A stretch of DNA of 64,000 bases from Cupriavidus taiwanensis (GCF_900249755.1 NZ_LT976853.1:2205274-2269273), one strand, 5' to 3'. Shown: positions 16,380-26,508, numbered from the stretch's first letter. Numbers and translations: made by a program. Notes: generated from the sequence alone by a model not told the origin.

Positions 16380-16589
16380 ATAATCAGTTGAAGAAAGCCC
16401 TGTATTCGAGGGCAGGCACAGTGTAAGAAAGTGCCCTGCCTCAGCGAATTAGGGGAATCCCTTTCCGGATGCCGGTTTCCGGGCGATCCGGCATCTCATG
16501 TGCGGCGCGCGGAACCCGCGTGCCGACATGCATATTTTCACGATTCGAAGTTAGAGCGCAGCCTCGGCATGGCACGAGGCAATGCATGC

Positions 16590-17603
16590 TTACGCGGCCA
16601 GCGGCTCTTGCGTGTGCGGGCGCAAATGCGTGCGCGCTTCGTCGAACAGCGCCTCCACATCGGTCCGCGTGCGTGCCGCATGCATGCGCTTCGCATCGGA
16701 CAGCACGCGGCGCCAGCCACGTCCGCCGGCGATGCCGCGATGCAGGCCGAGCATGTGCCGTGTCACGGCACCCATATATCCGCCCTGCTCAACGAAGTCG
16801 CCGATATAACGCTGCATCGCCAGTTCAACGTCGAGCCGCGACGGCACCGGCGCACTGGCATCGCCATAGAAGCGCGCGTCCATCTCGGCCAGGAAATACG
16901 GTTGGTGATACGCCTCGCGTCCGATCATGACGCCGTCGACATGCTCGAGATGAGCAGCGATTTCGTCATGGCTGACGATGCCGCCGTTGATCAGGATTTC
17001 CAGGTCGGGAAATTCCCGCTTCAGCTGGTATGCCACCTCATAGCGCAGCGGCGGAATCTCGCGGTTTTCCTTCGGGCTCAGGCCCTTCAGGATCGCATTG
17101 CGCGCATGCACGATAAACGTGCCGCAACCCGCCTGCGCCACCTTGCCGACAAAATCGCGCACGAAATCGTAGTGCTCGATCTTGTCGATGCCGATGCGAT
17201 GCTTCACGGTCACCGGAATTTCCACCGCGTCGCGCATCGCCTTCACGCAGTCGGCCACCAGTTGCGGCTCCGCCATCAGGCAGGCACCGAAGGCGCCGCG
17301 CTGCACGCGCTCGGACGGGCAGCCGCAGTTCAGGTTGATTTCCGCATAGCCCCACTGCTGGCCCAGCTTCGCCGCCATGGCGAGGTCTGCCGGCTCGCTG
17401 CCGCCCAGCTGCAGCGCGACCGGGTGCTCGGCCGCATCGAAGTCGAGGTGGCGCGGCACGTCGCCATGCAGCAGCGCGCCGGTGGTCACCATCTCGGTAT
17501 ACAGCCAGGTGTGGCGGCTGAGCTGGCGGTGGAACATGCGGCAATGACGGTCGGTCCAGTCCATCATCGGCGCAACCGAAATGCGGCGGGGATTTACGTT
17601 CAT
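16590..17603 (-). CDS. dusA: tRNA-dihydrouridine(20/20a) synthase DusA
   Basis: 337-residue FMN enzyme that reduces uridines 20/20a in the tRNA D-loop. The TIM-barrel start ISVAPMMDWTDRHCR is the DusA signature, and the catalytic Cys is Cys93 in INLNCGCPSERV. FMN-binding VKHRIGID and INGGIVSHDE motifs are also present. The start at 17603 (MNVNPRRISVAPMM) fits the family; the frame to 17648 has no supporting ribosome-binding site. It is a single gene with a terminator at 16354. Confidence 0.95.
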   Translation of the reverse strand: MNVNPRRISVAPMMDWTDRHCRMFHRQLSRHTWLYTEMVTTGALLHGDVPRHLDFDAAEHPVALQLGGSEPADLAMAAKLGQQWGYAEINLNCGCPSERVQRGAFGACLMAEPQLVADCVKAMRDAVEIPVTVKHRIGIDKIEHYDFVRDFVGKVAQAGCGTFIVHARNAILKGLSPKENREIPPLRYEVAYQLKREFPDLEILINGGIVSHDEIAAHLEHVDGVMIGREAYHQPYFLAEMDARFYGDASAPVPSRLDVELAMQRYIGDFVEQGGYMGAVTRHMLGLHRGIAGGRGWRRVLSDAKRMHAARTRTDVEALFDEARTHLRPHTQEPLAA

Positions 17604-17769
17604 GGAAATACAGCAGTTGGAGACGGGCCGGACGCGGCAGCGTCGCAAGTCCAGGCAGGCGGCGCCGTGTCATATGCAGATCACGGCACCCCCAAGGGCC
17701 GCAGGGGCCCGCGCGAAGACGTGAGTATAGGCTACCGCGCCAGGCTCTGCTGCCCCCGCTGACTAGGGC

Positions 17770-18327
17770 TCAGCGCGGCGCGGTGCGCTCGATCCACGCG
17801 GCAAACGTGGTCAGTAACTTGCCAAGGAAGCCCTTGGTCGACTCATTGGCAATCCCGCCCTGTTCGTCGAACAACTTGTCGACACCGCTGATATACGCTT
17901 CGTGCTGCAGGATCGGGACATTCAGGAACACCAGCGACTGGCGCAGGTGGTGATTGGCACCGAAGCCGCCGATGGCTCCCGGCGATGCGCTGATGATGGC
18001 GCCGGGCTTGCCGTCCCAGACGCTGCTGCCATAGGGGCGCGAGCCCACGTCGATGGCGTTCTTCAGCGGCGCCGGCACCGAGCGGTTGTATTCCGGGGTC
18101 ACGAACAGCACCGCGTCGGCGCGGCGGATGCGGTCGCGGAACGCGGTCCAGGCCTGGGTCGGCTTGTCGTCGAGGTCCTGGTTGTACAGCTCCAGGCTGC
18201 CGATCTCGACGATCTCCAGCTTGAGCTGCGCCGGCGCGAGCGCGATCAGCGCCTTGGCCAGCTTGCGGCTGTATGACTCCTTGCGCAGGCTTCCTACCAG
18301 AACAACGACATCACGAGGATCACTCAT
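17770..18327 (-). CDS. NADPH-dependent FMN reductase (ChrR/YieF-like)
   Basis: 185-residue flavodoxin-like oxidoreductase. Residues VVVLVGSLRKESYSRKLA bind the FMN phosphate (GSxRxxSxxxxLA) and FVTPEYNRSVPAPLKNAIDVGSR is the second flavin loop of the family. Members reduce quinones, chromate or azo dyes with NAD(P)H; the natural substrate here is not evident. The start at 18327 has AAAGGAGC at ideal spacing. It is transcribed after the HIBYL-CoA hydrolase gene, 128 bases upstream, possibly as one unit. Confidence 0.9.
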   Translation of the reverse strand: MSDPRDVVVLVGSLRKESYSRKLAKALIALAPAQLKLEIVEIGSLELYNQDLDDKPTQAWTAFRDRIRRADAVLFVTPEYNRSVPAPLKNAIDVGSRPYGSSVWDGKPGAIISASPGAIGGFGANHHLRQSLVFLNVPILQHEAYISGVDKLFDEQGGIANESTKGFLGKLLTTFAAWIERTAPR

Positions 18328-18455
18328 TGCGGCTCCTTTGACGGTGTGGACGGAATGGCACAGGCGGCGCCCGCGCACGGCATGGCCGCGCAACGGGCGC
18401 CAGAACCTGTCGTCACTCTACCCGAGTCGGCGCCGGCGTGTTCCGTGCGGCGAGG

Positions 18456-19544
18456 TCAGGCGCGCTTGCCCAGCGCCGCCAGCGGGTGTTCCTCCGGGCG
18501 CCACGGGCTGTCGAAGAACGACAGTGCCTTCTCGCGGCTTACCTCGTCGAGCCGTGCGTACTGCCAGCGCGGCTTGTGGTCCTTGTCGACCGCCAGCGCG
18601 CGGATGCCTTCGACGCCGTCGCCCTTGCGGAACACGTAGTACATCATGTCCAGCTCCATGCGCAGCTCGTCTTCCAGCGACATGCCGCGCGCGCGGCGGA
18701 TCTGCTCGAGCGTGACGCACAGCATCAGCGGCGAGCGGCTGCGCAGCATGGCGGCGGTCTGCGCGGCCCAGTCGCCGGGGGCGTCGCTGACCGCGGCGAG
18801 GATGTCCTGCGCGGTATTGCCGGCGAACAGCTGGTCGATCTGCCCGGCAAGCCCGGCCAGCGTGCTTTGCGCCGGCACGCAATCCGCGCGGTGCGCGGCG
18901 GTGAAGGTGTCGATATGCGCCAGCACCGCATCGCCGCTGCCAAACTGCTGCGCGCGCAGGGAATCGACCAGCTCCGCTAGGCGGTTGCCCGGCAGGTAAG
19001 CGTCGGCCAGGCCTGCGTACAAGGCGTCGGCGGCGTGGATCACGGTCCCGGTCAGGCCCAGGTATTCGCCGATGCGTCCGGAGGTGCGCGCCAGGAACCA
19101 GCCGCCACCCACATCCGGGAACAGCCCGATATTGGTTTCGGGCATGGCCATCCTGGTGCGATCGGTAACCAGCCGCAGGCGCGCGCCCTGCGAGATGCCC
19201 ATGCCGCCGCCCATCACCACGCCGTCCATCAGCGCGATATAGGGCTTGGCGTAGCGATGGATCAGGAAATTGAGCGCGTATTCCTCGACGAAGAACTGGT
19301 CGAGCAGCGGATCGCCCGCATGCGCGGCCTGGTGGAAATAGCGGATATCGCCGCCGGCGCAGAATGCCTTGCCGCCGGCACCGGCCACCACCACGGCTGC
19401 CACCTCGGGGGCGGCGGACCAGTCCTGCAGCGCCTGCGTGATGGCGCGGATCATGTCGAGCGACAGGGCGTTGAGCGCCTGCGGGCGGTTCAGCGTCAGG
19501 TACCCGATGCCACCGCGGACCTCGGTCGTGACGAATTCAGTCAT
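18456..19544 (-). CDS. 3-hydroxyisobutyryl-CoA hydrolase (crotonase fold)
   Basis: 362 residues, longer than ordinary enoyl-CoA hydratases (about 260) and typical of 3-hydroxyisobutyryl-CoA hydrolases of valine breakdown. Crotonase oxyanion-hole motifs are GKAFCAGGDIRYFHQ and GVVMGGGMGISQGARLRLV. The catalytic Glu/Asp region reads MPETNIGLFPDVGGGWFL, and the C-terminal ECH_2 part contains FRKGDGVEGIRALAVDKDHKPRW. The start at 19544 has GGAGGAG upstream. No other valine-pathway gene lies in the window. Confidence 0.9.
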   Translation of the reverse strand: MTEFVTTEVRGGIGYLTLNRPQALNALSLDMIRAITQALQDWSAAPEVAAVVVAGAGGKAFCAGGDIRYFHQAAHAGDPLLDQFFVEEYALNFLIHRYAKPYIALMDGVVMGGGMGISQGARLRLVTDRTRMAMPETNIGLFPDVGGGWFLARTSGRIGEYLGLTGTVIHAADALYAGLADAYLPGNRLAELVDSLRAQQFGSGDAVLAHIDTFTAAHRADCVPAQSTLAGLAGQIDQLFAGNTAQDILAAVSDAPGDWAAQTAAMLRSRSPLMLCVTLEQIRRARGMSLEDELRMELDMMYYVFRKGDGVEGIRALAVDKDHKPRWQYARLDEVSREKALSFFDSPWRPEEHPLAALGKRA

Positions 19545-19649
19545 GTCGTACTCCTCCAATGCAACTGGCGATTTTACGCCAGTCACCCTGGCCAGCGCAC
19601 GCCCATGGGCCGCTTGCGGCGCATGCGGACACGCATGCGCCCTGCCCGC

Positions 19650-21215
19650 TCAGGCCAGCCGGAACGTCGCCACCAGCGAGGTGAGGCGCTGCGCCTGCTC
19701 TTCCAGAGAGGCCGCGGCGGCCGCGGCCTGCTCGACCAGCGCGGCATTCTGCTGCGTCATGCTGTCCATCTGCGACACGGCAACGTTGACCTGCTCGATG
19801 CCGTTGGACTGCTCGTCCGACGCCGCGCTGATATCGCCGATGATGGCGCTGACGCGCTGCACCGCATCGACGATGTCCTGCATCGCGCGCCCCGCCTCAT
19901 CGACCAGCCCCGAGCCTTCGCGCACATTGGCCACCGAGGCGCCGATCAGCGCGCGGATTTCCTTCGAGGCACCGGCGCAGCGCTGCGCCAGGTCGCGCAC
20001 GTCGCCCGCCACCACGGCAAAGCCGCGGCCATGCTCGCCGGCACGCGCGGCTTCCACCGCGGCGTTCAGCGCGAGGATATTGGTCTGGAATGCGATCTTC
20101 TCGATCACGTCGATGATGTCGACGATCTTGCCCGAGCTGGCGTCGATCGACTGCATGGTATTGACCACGCGCAGCACGGCATCGCTGCCGCGCCCGGCCA
20201 GCGTGGCGGCATCGGTGGCGAGTGCGCGGGCCTCGCGGGCGCTGTCGGCATTCTGGCGCACGGTGCTGGTCAGTTCTTCCATGCTGGAAGCGGTCTCCTC
20301 CAGCGACGCCGCCTGCTGCTCGGTGCGCTGCGACAGGTCGGCATTGCCGCTGGCAATCTGCTTGCTGGCCGCTGCGATCGAGTCGGCACCGCCGCGCACG
20401 TCGCCCACCATGGCCACCAGGCTGGCCTGCATCCGGCCCAGCATGCCGAGCATGCGCGCGGTCTCGCTGCGTGCGGCCTCATCGGCCTGCACGTCGGCGC
20501 CGGACGCGGCAACGCTGAGGTCACCGCCGGCAATTGTCTCGAAGCGCGCAATCGCGGTATCCAGCGGCTGCACGATCGAACGGCGCAGGCGCCATGCCAC
20601 CACCGTGCTGAACAGCAGCCCCACGGCCAGCACGCAGACGGACAGCGTGAACAGGTTGCGGTAGCGCTGCTGCGAAGCCTCGTAGACCTGCTTCGCGCTC
20701 GCCACCTGCAGCTTGTTCAGTTCGGTATTGACGGCAGTGAAGGCGATATCGAGCTGCGGAATGGTTTCCAGCACGGCCTTCATCACGCCGTCGCGATCGC
20801 CGGCATGCAGCGCGGCAATCATGGGCGCGACACCCTGTTTGAACAGCGCATCGCGCTTGGCGGTCACGTCTTCGACGACCCTGGCTTCGTCGGCCGAACG
20901 CGGCAGCGCCAGATAGGCCTTCCAGGCCTGCTCCGAATCGCGCGCAAAGCCTTCCGCGGTCGCGGCGCGCGCCTTGGCATCGGCCGGATCGGCGGCGAAG
21001 GTAGCCTGGTCCAGCAGCACACGCACCAGCAACTGGTTCGAGCGCGCTTCGGCCAGGTGGACCGCGGCCGACAGCTGCTGCTCATAGATCTGGTGCGTCG
21101 CCTCGTTGCTGCGCGACATGCCAAGCCAGCCGACGGCGCCGACAATCAGCAACAACACATTAATGACGATCGTGAAAAACCACAATCGGGCGCCGATGGT
21201 CGTGTTCCTGAACAT
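19650..21215 (-). CDS. Methyl-accepting chemotaxis protein
   Basis: 521-residue inner-membrane chemoreceptor. TM1 is at about residues 10-30 and TM2 at about 190-210, flanking a mostly helical four-helix-bundle-type periplasmic sensor. Then come HAMP (VAWRLRRSIVQPLDTAIARFETIAGGD) and the signalling domain with the conserved hairpin tip EKIAFQTNILALNAAVEAARAG. It ends in SLVATFRLA and lacks a C-terminal NWETF-type pentapeptide, so it cannot tether CheR in the Tar/Tsr way. The ligand is unknown. Start at 21215; the 29-residue upstream extension is Arg-rich and unlikely. Confidence 0.93.
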   Translation of the reverse strand: MFRNTTIGARLWFFTIVINVLLLIVGAVGWLGMSRSNEATHQIYEQQLSAAVHLAEARSNQLLVRVLLDQATFAADPADAKARAATAEGFARDSEQAWKAYLALPRSADEARVVEDVTAKRDALFKQGVAPMIAALHAGDRDGVMKAVLETIPQLDIAFTAVNTELNKLQVASAKQVYEASQQRYRNLFTLSVCVLAVGLLFSTVVAWRLRRSIVQPLDTAIARFETIAGGDLSVAASGADVQADEAARSETARMLGMLGRMQASLVAMVGDVRGGADSIAAASKQIASGNADLSQRTEQQAASLEETASSMEELTSTVRQNADSAREARALATDAATLAGRGSDAVLRVVNTMQSIDASSGKIVDIIDVIEKIAFQTNILALNAAVEAARAGEHGRGFAVVAGDVRDLAQRCAGASKEIRALIGASVANVREGSGLVDEAGRAMQDIVDAVQRVSAIIGDISAASDEQSNGIEQVNVAVSQMDSMTQQNAALVEQAAAAAASLEEQAQRLTSLVATFRLA

Positions 21216-21446
21216 GGATGAGGCTCCGGGGAAAAGAGGAAACTGGAATGAAGGCGGCGCGCCGCGCCGCTGCCCTGTCCATCTACGGCGCCGTCGCCGC
21301 ATCCTTTACCGGTATTGGTGGCCTTCACACGCGTGACAGAATTGCGCGGTAGTACAGCATCCCCATTAAGTGGCGGATGCGGCGCGCATCGCGCGTTTGG
21401 AGGAAGCCCTCGTGGCAATTTCGCGGCGAACGGGCAAACTGCCGGG

Positions 21447-22310
21447 ATGAACCCCGCCTCGCTCGATCCCGGACTCGTGCTGCTGGCCTTCGCGCCGGTC
21501 TTCGTGCTGACCATCGGCGCCGAAGCGTGGTACTGGGCGCGCCGCGACCCTGCCGTCTACAGCCTGCGCGACACGCTCTCCAACGCGGCGCTGGCGCTGA
21601 TGCACCAGGCTTCGGACGCGTTCTTCCTCTGGCTGATGGTCCGCACCGTCTATACGTGGTGCTACCAGCACGGCCTGCAGGCCATGCCGCAGACGCTGTG
21701 GTCGTTCGCGCTGCTGCTGTTGCTGCAGGACTTCCTCTACTACTGGTTCCATCGCGCCAGCCACCGCGTGCGCTGGCTGTGGGCCTCGCACGTGACGCAT
21801 CATTCGTCGGAGGGCATGAACTTCTCGACCGCGTTCCGGCAGAGCCTGACCTACCCGCTATCCGGCATGTGGCTGTTCTGGATTCCGCTGGCGTATCTGG
21901 GTTTCTCGCCGGACTGGGTGATCCTGGCGGTGGGCCTGAACCTGGCCTTCCAGTTCTTTGTCCATACGCGGCTCGGGCCACGCTGGCCGCGGGTCGAGCG
22001 GCTGCTGAACACGCCTTCGGTCCATCGCGTCCATCATGCGAAGAACCCGCAGTACATCGACCGCAACTATGCCGGCGTGCTGACGATCTGGGACCGCCTG
22101 TTCGGCACCTTCGTGCCCGAGCGCGAGGCGCCGGTCTACGGCATCACCCGCCAGGTGCGCAGCCATGACCCGCTGACGCTGACCTTCCACGAATGGCGCG
22201 ATATGTTCGCGGACGCCTGGCGCGACCGCGACCTGCGCTACCTGTGGAAGCCGCCGGAATGGCGCAGCCCGCGTGCCGCCGTGCCGGCGACGCAGCCGGG
22301 CACGCAATAA
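21447..22310 (+). CDS. Sterol desaturase / fatty acid hydroxylase family protein
   Basis: 287-residue integral membrane di-iron enzyme. Its histidine clusters match the superfamily: WFHRASHRVRWLWASHVTHHS (HxxxH and HxxHH) and VHRVHHAKNPQYIDRNYAG (HxxHH), with further His near the C-terminus. Four or so hydrophobic segments surround them. The reaction would be O2-dependent hydroxylation or desaturation of a lipid; the substrate is unknown. ATG at 21447 with CGGGA upstream; longer in-frame starts are not supported. Divergent from the chemoreceptor gene. Confidence 0.88.
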   Translation: MNPASLDPGLVLLAFAPVFVLTIGAEAWYWARRDPAVYSLRDTLSNAALALMHQASDAFFLWLMVRTVYTWCYQHGLQAMPQTLWSFALLLLLQDFLYYWFHRASHRVRWLWASHVTHHSSEGMNFSTAFRQSLTYPLSGMWLFWIPLAYLGFSPDWVILAVGLNLAFQFFVHTRLGPRWPRVERLLNTPSVHRVHHAKNPQYIDRNYAGVLTIWDRLFGTFVPEREAPVYGITRQVRSHDPLTLTFHEWRDMFADAWRDRDLRYLWKPPEWRSPRAAVPATQPGTQ

Positions 22311-22343
22311 AAAAAACCGCGCCGGGCAGGCGCGGTTTTTTTT
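22308..22343. terminator. Bidirectional terminator between hydroxylase gene and typA
   Basis: AAAAAACCGCGCC / GGCGCGGTTTTTTTT with a 5-base loop. A and T runs on both sides allow termination of both converging genes. Confidence 0.9.
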
Positions 22344-22360
22344 GACCAGTGCTCGAGCGC

Positions 22361-24181
22361 TTATGCGCCTTCGCGGGCAGCACGCTTGCGCTCGTGCTCC
22401 TTAAGGTGGCGCTTGCGCAGGCGGATGCTCTTGGGCGTCAGTTCGACCAGTTCGTCGTCGGCGATGAATTCCACCGCGTATTCGAGCGACATCTGGATCG
22501 GCGGCACCAGGCGCACGGCTTCGTCGGTACCCGAGGCGCGCACGTTGGTCAGCTGCTTGCCCTTGATCGGGTTCACGACCAGGTCGTTGTCGCGGCTGTG
22601 GATGCCGATGATCATGCCTTCATACAGCGCATCGCCCGGCTTGACGAACATGCGGCCGCGGTCCTGCAGCTTCCACAGCGCGTAGGCCACGGCATCGCCG
22701 TCGTCCTGCGAGATCAGCACGCCGTTGTGGCGCTCGCCCAGGCCGCCTTCGCGCACCGGTGCGTAGTCGTCGAAGATATGGCTGATCAGGCCGGTGCCGC
22801 GCGTCAGCGTCAGGAATTCGCCCTGGAAGCCGATCAGGCCGCGGGCCGGGATGCGGTATTCCAGGCGGGTGCGGCCCTTGCCGTCCGACGCCATGTCGAG
22901 CAGCTCGCCCTTGCGGCGGCCCAGCTCTTCCATCACGCCGCCCTGGTGGCCGTCTTCGACGTCCACGGTCAGCAGCTCATACGGCTCGCACTTGACGCCG
23001 TCGATTTCCTTGAACACCACGCGCGGACGCGACACGGCCAGCTCGTAGCCCTCGCGGCGCATGTTTTCCAGCAGGATGGTCAGGTGCAGTTCGCCGCGGC
23101 CCGACACCTCGAAGATGGTGTCGTCGCCGGTATCGGCCACGCGCAGCGCCACGTTGGACTTCAGCTCGCGATCCAGGCGCTCGCGCAGCTGGCGGCTGGT
23201 GACGAACTTGCCTTCGCGGCCGGCCAGCGGCGAGGTGTTGACGCAGAAGTTCATGGTCAGCGTCGGCTCGTCGACCTTCAGCATCGGCAGCGCGTCCTGG
23301 GCTTCCGGCGCGCACACGGTGCAGCCGATCCCCAGTTCTTCGATGCCGTTGATCAGCACGATGTCGCCGGCCTCGGCTTCCTGCACGATCTCGCGCTCCA
23401 GGCCCTGGAACTTCAGCACCTGGTTGATGCGGCCCTTGATCGGGTTGCCTTCGGGGCCGAACTTGACCACCACGTCCTGCAGCGGGCGGGCGCGGCCGCG
23501 CGAAATGCGGCCCACGCCGATCTTGCCGACGTAGCTGGAGTAGTCCAGCGAGATGATCTGCAGCTGCAGCGGGCCGTCGCGGTCGTCGTCACGCACCGGC
23601 ACCTTGTCCAGCACGGTCTCGAACAGCGGCTTCATGTCGCCGTCGCGCACGTCTTCGGTCAGGCCGGCAAAGCCGTTCAGGCCCGAGGCGTAGATCACCG
23701 GGAAGTCGAGCTGCTCGTCGGTCGCGCCCAGCTTGTCGAACAGGTCGAAGGTCTGGTTGATGACCCAGTCCGGGCGCGCGCCCGGGCGGTCGATCTTGTT
23801 GACCACCACGATCGGCTTCAGGCCCAGCGCCAGCGCCTTGCGCGTGACGAAGCGGGTCTGCGGCATCGGGCCTTCGACCGCATCGACCAGCAGCAGCACG
23901 CCGTCGACCATCGACAGCACGCGCTCCACTTCACCGCCGAAGTCGGCGTGGCCCGGGGTGTCGACGATATTGATATGGGTGCCGTTGTACTCGACGGCAC
24001 AGTTCTTCGCGAGAATCGTGATCCCGCGTTCCTTTTCCAGGTCGTTCGAGTCCATCACCCGTTCGGCGACTTGCTGGTTGTCGCGGAAGGTGCCTGCCTG
24101 GCGCAGGAGCTGGTCGACCAGGGTGGTCTTGCCATGATCGACGTGGGCGATGATGGCGATGTTTCGGATGGCGCGGGTCAT
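22361..24181 (-). CDS. typA: Translational GTPase TypA/BipA
   Basis: 606-residue ribosome-binding GTPase related to EF-G, involved in 50S assembly and stress or low-temperature growth. G1 [15 protein letters not shown], the switch-region RGITI, G3 [14 protein letters not shown] and G4 [13 protein letters not shown] are all present. The C-terminal TypA domain follows ([23 protein letters not shown]), and the tail is basic. The start at 24181 ([17 protein letters not shown]) is the family start. It is divergent from the MarR gene. Confidence 0.97.
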   Translation of the reverse strand: MTRAIRNIAIIAHVDHGKTTLVDQLLRQAGTFRDNQQVAERVMDSNDLEKERGITILAKNCAVEYNGTHINIVDTPGHADFGGEVERVLSMVDGVLLLVDAVEGPMPQTRFVTRKALALGLKPIVVVNKIDRPGARPDWVINQTFDLFDKLGATDEQLDFPVIYASGLNGFAGLTEDVRDGDMKPLFETVLDKVPVRDDDRDGPLQLQIISLDYSSYVGKIGVGRISRGRARPLQDVVVKFGPEGNPIKGRINQVLKFQGLEREIVQEAEAGDIVLINGIEELGIGCTVCAPEAQDALPMLKVDEPTLTMNFCVNTSPLAGREGKFVTSRQLRERLDRELKSNVALRVADTGDDTIFEVSGRGELHLTILLENMRREGYELAVSRPRVVFKEIDGVKCEPYELLTVDVEDGHQGGVMEELGRRKGELLDMASDGKGRTRLEYRIPARGLIGFQGEFLTLTRGTGLISHIFDDYAPVREGGLGERHNGVLISQDDGDAVAYALWKLQDRGRMFVKPGDALYEGMIIGIHSRDNDLVVNPIKGKQLTNVRASGTDEAVRLVPPIQMSLEYAVEFIADDELVELTPKSIRLRKRHLKEHERKRAAREGA

Positions 24182-24279
24182 TGCTGCGTCTCGCTTGGAG
24201 AATCTGAGGTAACCCGACATTCTAGCATGTTGCGGCGCAAGATGCGTTGACCGGAACCGCCGCAGGCATAGGGAAAATC

Positions 24280-24367
24280 ATTGCAGATTCCGCAATAACA
24301 AATTTCCGTTCTTGCGGATCGTTAAACGTGAGCATATATTTGCCTCAGCAAAGATTGCAAAGGCAAA
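24280..24367 (+). promoter_or_regulatory. MarR-gene promoter with palindromic operator candidates
   Basis: Promoter TTGCGG (24312-24317), 17 bases, TATATT (24335-24340). Several inverted repeats overlap it: ATTGC-N7-GCAAT at 24280-24296, CCGCAA...TTGCGG spanning 24290-24317, TTTGC-N4-GCAAA at 24339-24352, and TTTGCCT...AGGCAAA at 24339-24367. The last pair runs up to the start codon. They are likely binding sites for the MarR protein or another regulator. Confidence 0.6.
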
Positions 24368-24368
24368 G

Positions 24369-24854
24369 ATGTCACGACCACCCGCTTCCGTTCCGCCCGC
24401 TCCTGCGGCCGGTTCGTTCGATCCCGCCGAGTACCAGATGTGCGACAGCGTCGGCTACCTGATGCAGCGCGCCAAGAACATGCTGGCGCACGGCGTCGAG
24501 CAGGAGGTCGGCAGCCTGGACATCACGCAGGCCCAGGCCAGCTGCCTGATGATGCTCGCGACCGGGCGCGCGTCGACCGTCACCGATCTCGGCCGCGAAC
24601 TGAATACCGACATGGGTTCGGTCACCCGGCTGCTCAGCCGCATGGAAAAACGCGGCCTGATCGAGCGCCGGCGCCGCGATGCCGACCGTCGCGTGGTCGA
24701 CCTGTCGGTGACGCCGCAGGGCCAGGAACTGGTGCAGCAACTGCCCGCCATCTTCTGCAAGGTCCTCGCGCACCACTTCCGTGGCTTTTCCGAGGACGAG
24801 ATCCAGCTGCTGCGCAGCATGCTGCGGCGGGTCATCGACAACAACAGCGGGTAG
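24369..24854 (+). CDS. MarR-family transcriptional regulator
   Basis: 161-residue winged-helix regulator. The core is ITQAQASCLMMLATGRASTVTDLGREL, then the recognition helix NTDMGSVTRLLSRMEKRGLIERRRRDADRRVVDLSVT, which is the MarR wing. Such proteins usually repress a neighbouring efflux operon and release DNA when a phenolic or drug ligand binds. The next three genes on the same strand encode a complete tripartite pump, which supports that role. ATG at 24369; the frame to 24312 would run through the operator. Confidence 0.93.
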   Translation: MSRPPASVPPAPAAGSFDPAEYQMCDSVGYLMQRAKNMLAHGVEQEVGSLDITQAQASCLMMLATGRASTVTDLGRELNTDMGSVTRLLSRMEKRGLIERRRRDADRRVVDLSVTPQGQELVQQLPAIFCKVLAHHFRGFSEDEIQLLRSMLRRVIDNNSG

Positions 24855-24963
24855 CGGGCAGCGCGCCGGCCTTCCGGCACGCCAGATCGTCAGGCCTGGC
24901 CAGGCCAGCCCGACACCGTACCAGCCCGTAGAAACCGTATGGCTCCGGCCACGGAGCAACACC

Positions 24964-26508
24964 ATGAAACCAGTTCTGTCTTTCCGATTTTCCCAGCCTG
25001 CCAGCTCCCGCGAACTGGCGCGCCGTGCCGGCACGCTGGCGCTGACCGCGATCGCTGCCGCGGTGCTGGCCGGCTGCGCCGCGCTCGGCAATTCGCACAG
25101 CACGCAGACCATGGCGGATCCGGCCGCGATGGCCACCGCGCAAACCCTGCCCGACGAACACGGCCAGTGGCCGTCGCAGGACTGGGTCAGCCAGTTCCGG
25201 GACCCGCAGCTGAACGCGCTGGTCGACGAGGCAATCCAGGACAGCCCAAACCTGCAGGCGGCGTTTGCCCGCGTGGAGGCCTCGCGCGCCATGGCCGAGG
25301 CCACGCGCAGCGCGCTGTATCCGCACCTGGAGTTCGAAGGCAGCCTGCTGCGCCAGCGCTTCTCCAACAACGACCTGTTCGAGGGCACGCCGCTGGCGGG
25401 CTCGTGGCAGAACCAGTCGCGCCTGCAGGTGGGCCTGTCCTACGACTTCGACTTCTGGGGCAAGAACCGCGACGCGCTCGAGGCCGCGCTGTCCGACGAC
25501 CGCGCCGCCGAGGCCGAAAGCCAGGCCGCGCGCCTGATCCTGGCGACGTCGATCTCGCGCAACTACGCGCGGCTGGCCGCGCTGTATGCGCAGCGCGACG
25601 TGGCCGAGCGCGCCATCGCCCAGCGCCGCGACCTGACCGAGCTGTCGCGCCAGCGCCTGGCCGCCGGCCTGGACACCCAGGTGGAAACCACCCAGGCGCG
25701 CGGCACGGTGGCGGCTTCGCAGACCGACCTGCAGCGCGTCGATGAAGAGATCGCGCTGGCCCGCAACCAGCTGGCGGCGCTGCTCGGCAAGGGCCCGGAC
25801 CGCGGCCTGCAGATCCAGCGCCCGGTGCTGCTGGCGCAGGCCACGCCGACGCTGCCCGACAACCTGACCATCGGCCTGCTGGGCCGCCGGCCCGACCTGG
25901 TCGCGGCGCGCTGGCGCGTCGAGGCCGCGTCGAAGGACATCAACGTCGCCAAGAAGGAATTCCTGCCCGACGTCAGCCTGAGCGCGTTTGCGGGCCTGGC
26001 CGCGCTGGACCCGTCCAAGCTGCTGATGGGCATCAGCCGCACCTTCGGCATCGGCCCGACCATCCGGCTGCCGATCTTCGAAGGCGGCAAGCTGCGCGCC
26101 AACCTGAAGGGCAAGTACGCCGGCTACGACATCGCCGTGGCCAACTACAACCAGGCGCTGGTCGATGCGCTGCGCGAGACCGCCGACACCATGACCAGCA
26201 TCCGCAGCGTCGACAAGCAGATCCAGACCCAGCGCGAAGCCCTGGACCTGGCCGAACACGCCTACGCGCTGGCCACCACGCGCTACAAGGCCGGGCTGGG
26301 CACGCAGCTGACCGTGCTCAACGCGGAAAGCAACGTGCTGCAGCAGCGCCGCCTGGCGACCGACCTGCAGGCGCGCCGGCTGGACCTGCAGATGGGCCTG
26401 ATGAAGGCGCTCGGCGGCGGCTACCAGGAGCCCGCCGAGGGCCACGACAGCGTCGCCCACGGCCAGGCGCAGCAACCGGCCAACCCCCAGGCGGGCGCCC
26501 GCGGCTGA
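24964..26508 (+). CDS. Outer-membrane factor lipoprotein of a tripartite efflux pump (NodT type)
   Basis: 514 residues. The signal ends in lipobox VLAGCAAL (Cys38), so it is lipid-anchored in the outer membrane. Two OEP (TolC-like) repeats follow: the first around QDSPNLQAAFARVEASRA and the second around GRRPDLVAARWRVEAASKDINVAKKEFLPDVSLS, with LPIFEGGKLRANL as the repeat-2 hallmark. The C-terminus is Gln/Pro-rich. It forms the exit duct for the EmrA-EmrB pair encoded 44 bases downstream. Start at 24964, as the frame upstream overlaps the MarR gene. Confidence 0.92.
   Translation: MKPVLSFRFSQPASSRELARRAGTLALTAIAAAVLAGCAALGNSHSTQTMADPAAMATAQTLPDEHGQWPSQDWVSQFRDPQLNALVDEAIQDSPNLQAAFARVEASRAMAEATRSALYPHLEFEGSLLRQRFSNNDLFEGTPLAGSWQNQSRLQVGLSYDFDFWGKNRDALEAALSDDRAAEAESQAARLILATSISRNYARLAALYAQRDVAERAIAQRRDLTELSRQRLAAGLDTQVETTQARGTVAASQTDLQRVDEEIALARNQLAALLGKGPDRGLQIQRPVLLAQATPTLPDNLTIGLLGRRPDLVAARWRVEAASKDINVAKKEFLPDVSLSAFAGLAALDPSKLLMGISRTFGIGPTIRLPIFEGGKLRANLKGKYAGYDIAVANYNQALVDALRETADTMTSIRSVDKQIQTQREALDLAEHAYALATTRYKAGLGTQLTVLNAESNVLQQRRLATDLQARRLDLQMGLMKALGGGYQEPAEGHDSVAHGQAQQPANPQAGARG

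Larger units (their letters stand above)
16100..16589. other. Intergenic region with two minus-strand terminators
   Basis: 490 bases between the mini-lipoprotein and the dusA stop. Besides the two hairpins listed separately there is an imperfect inverted repeat at 16408-16441 (AGGGCAGGCAC/GTGCCCTGCCT). No gene is convincing; open frames on both strands have no ribosome-binding site and poor coding bias. Confidence 0.5.
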
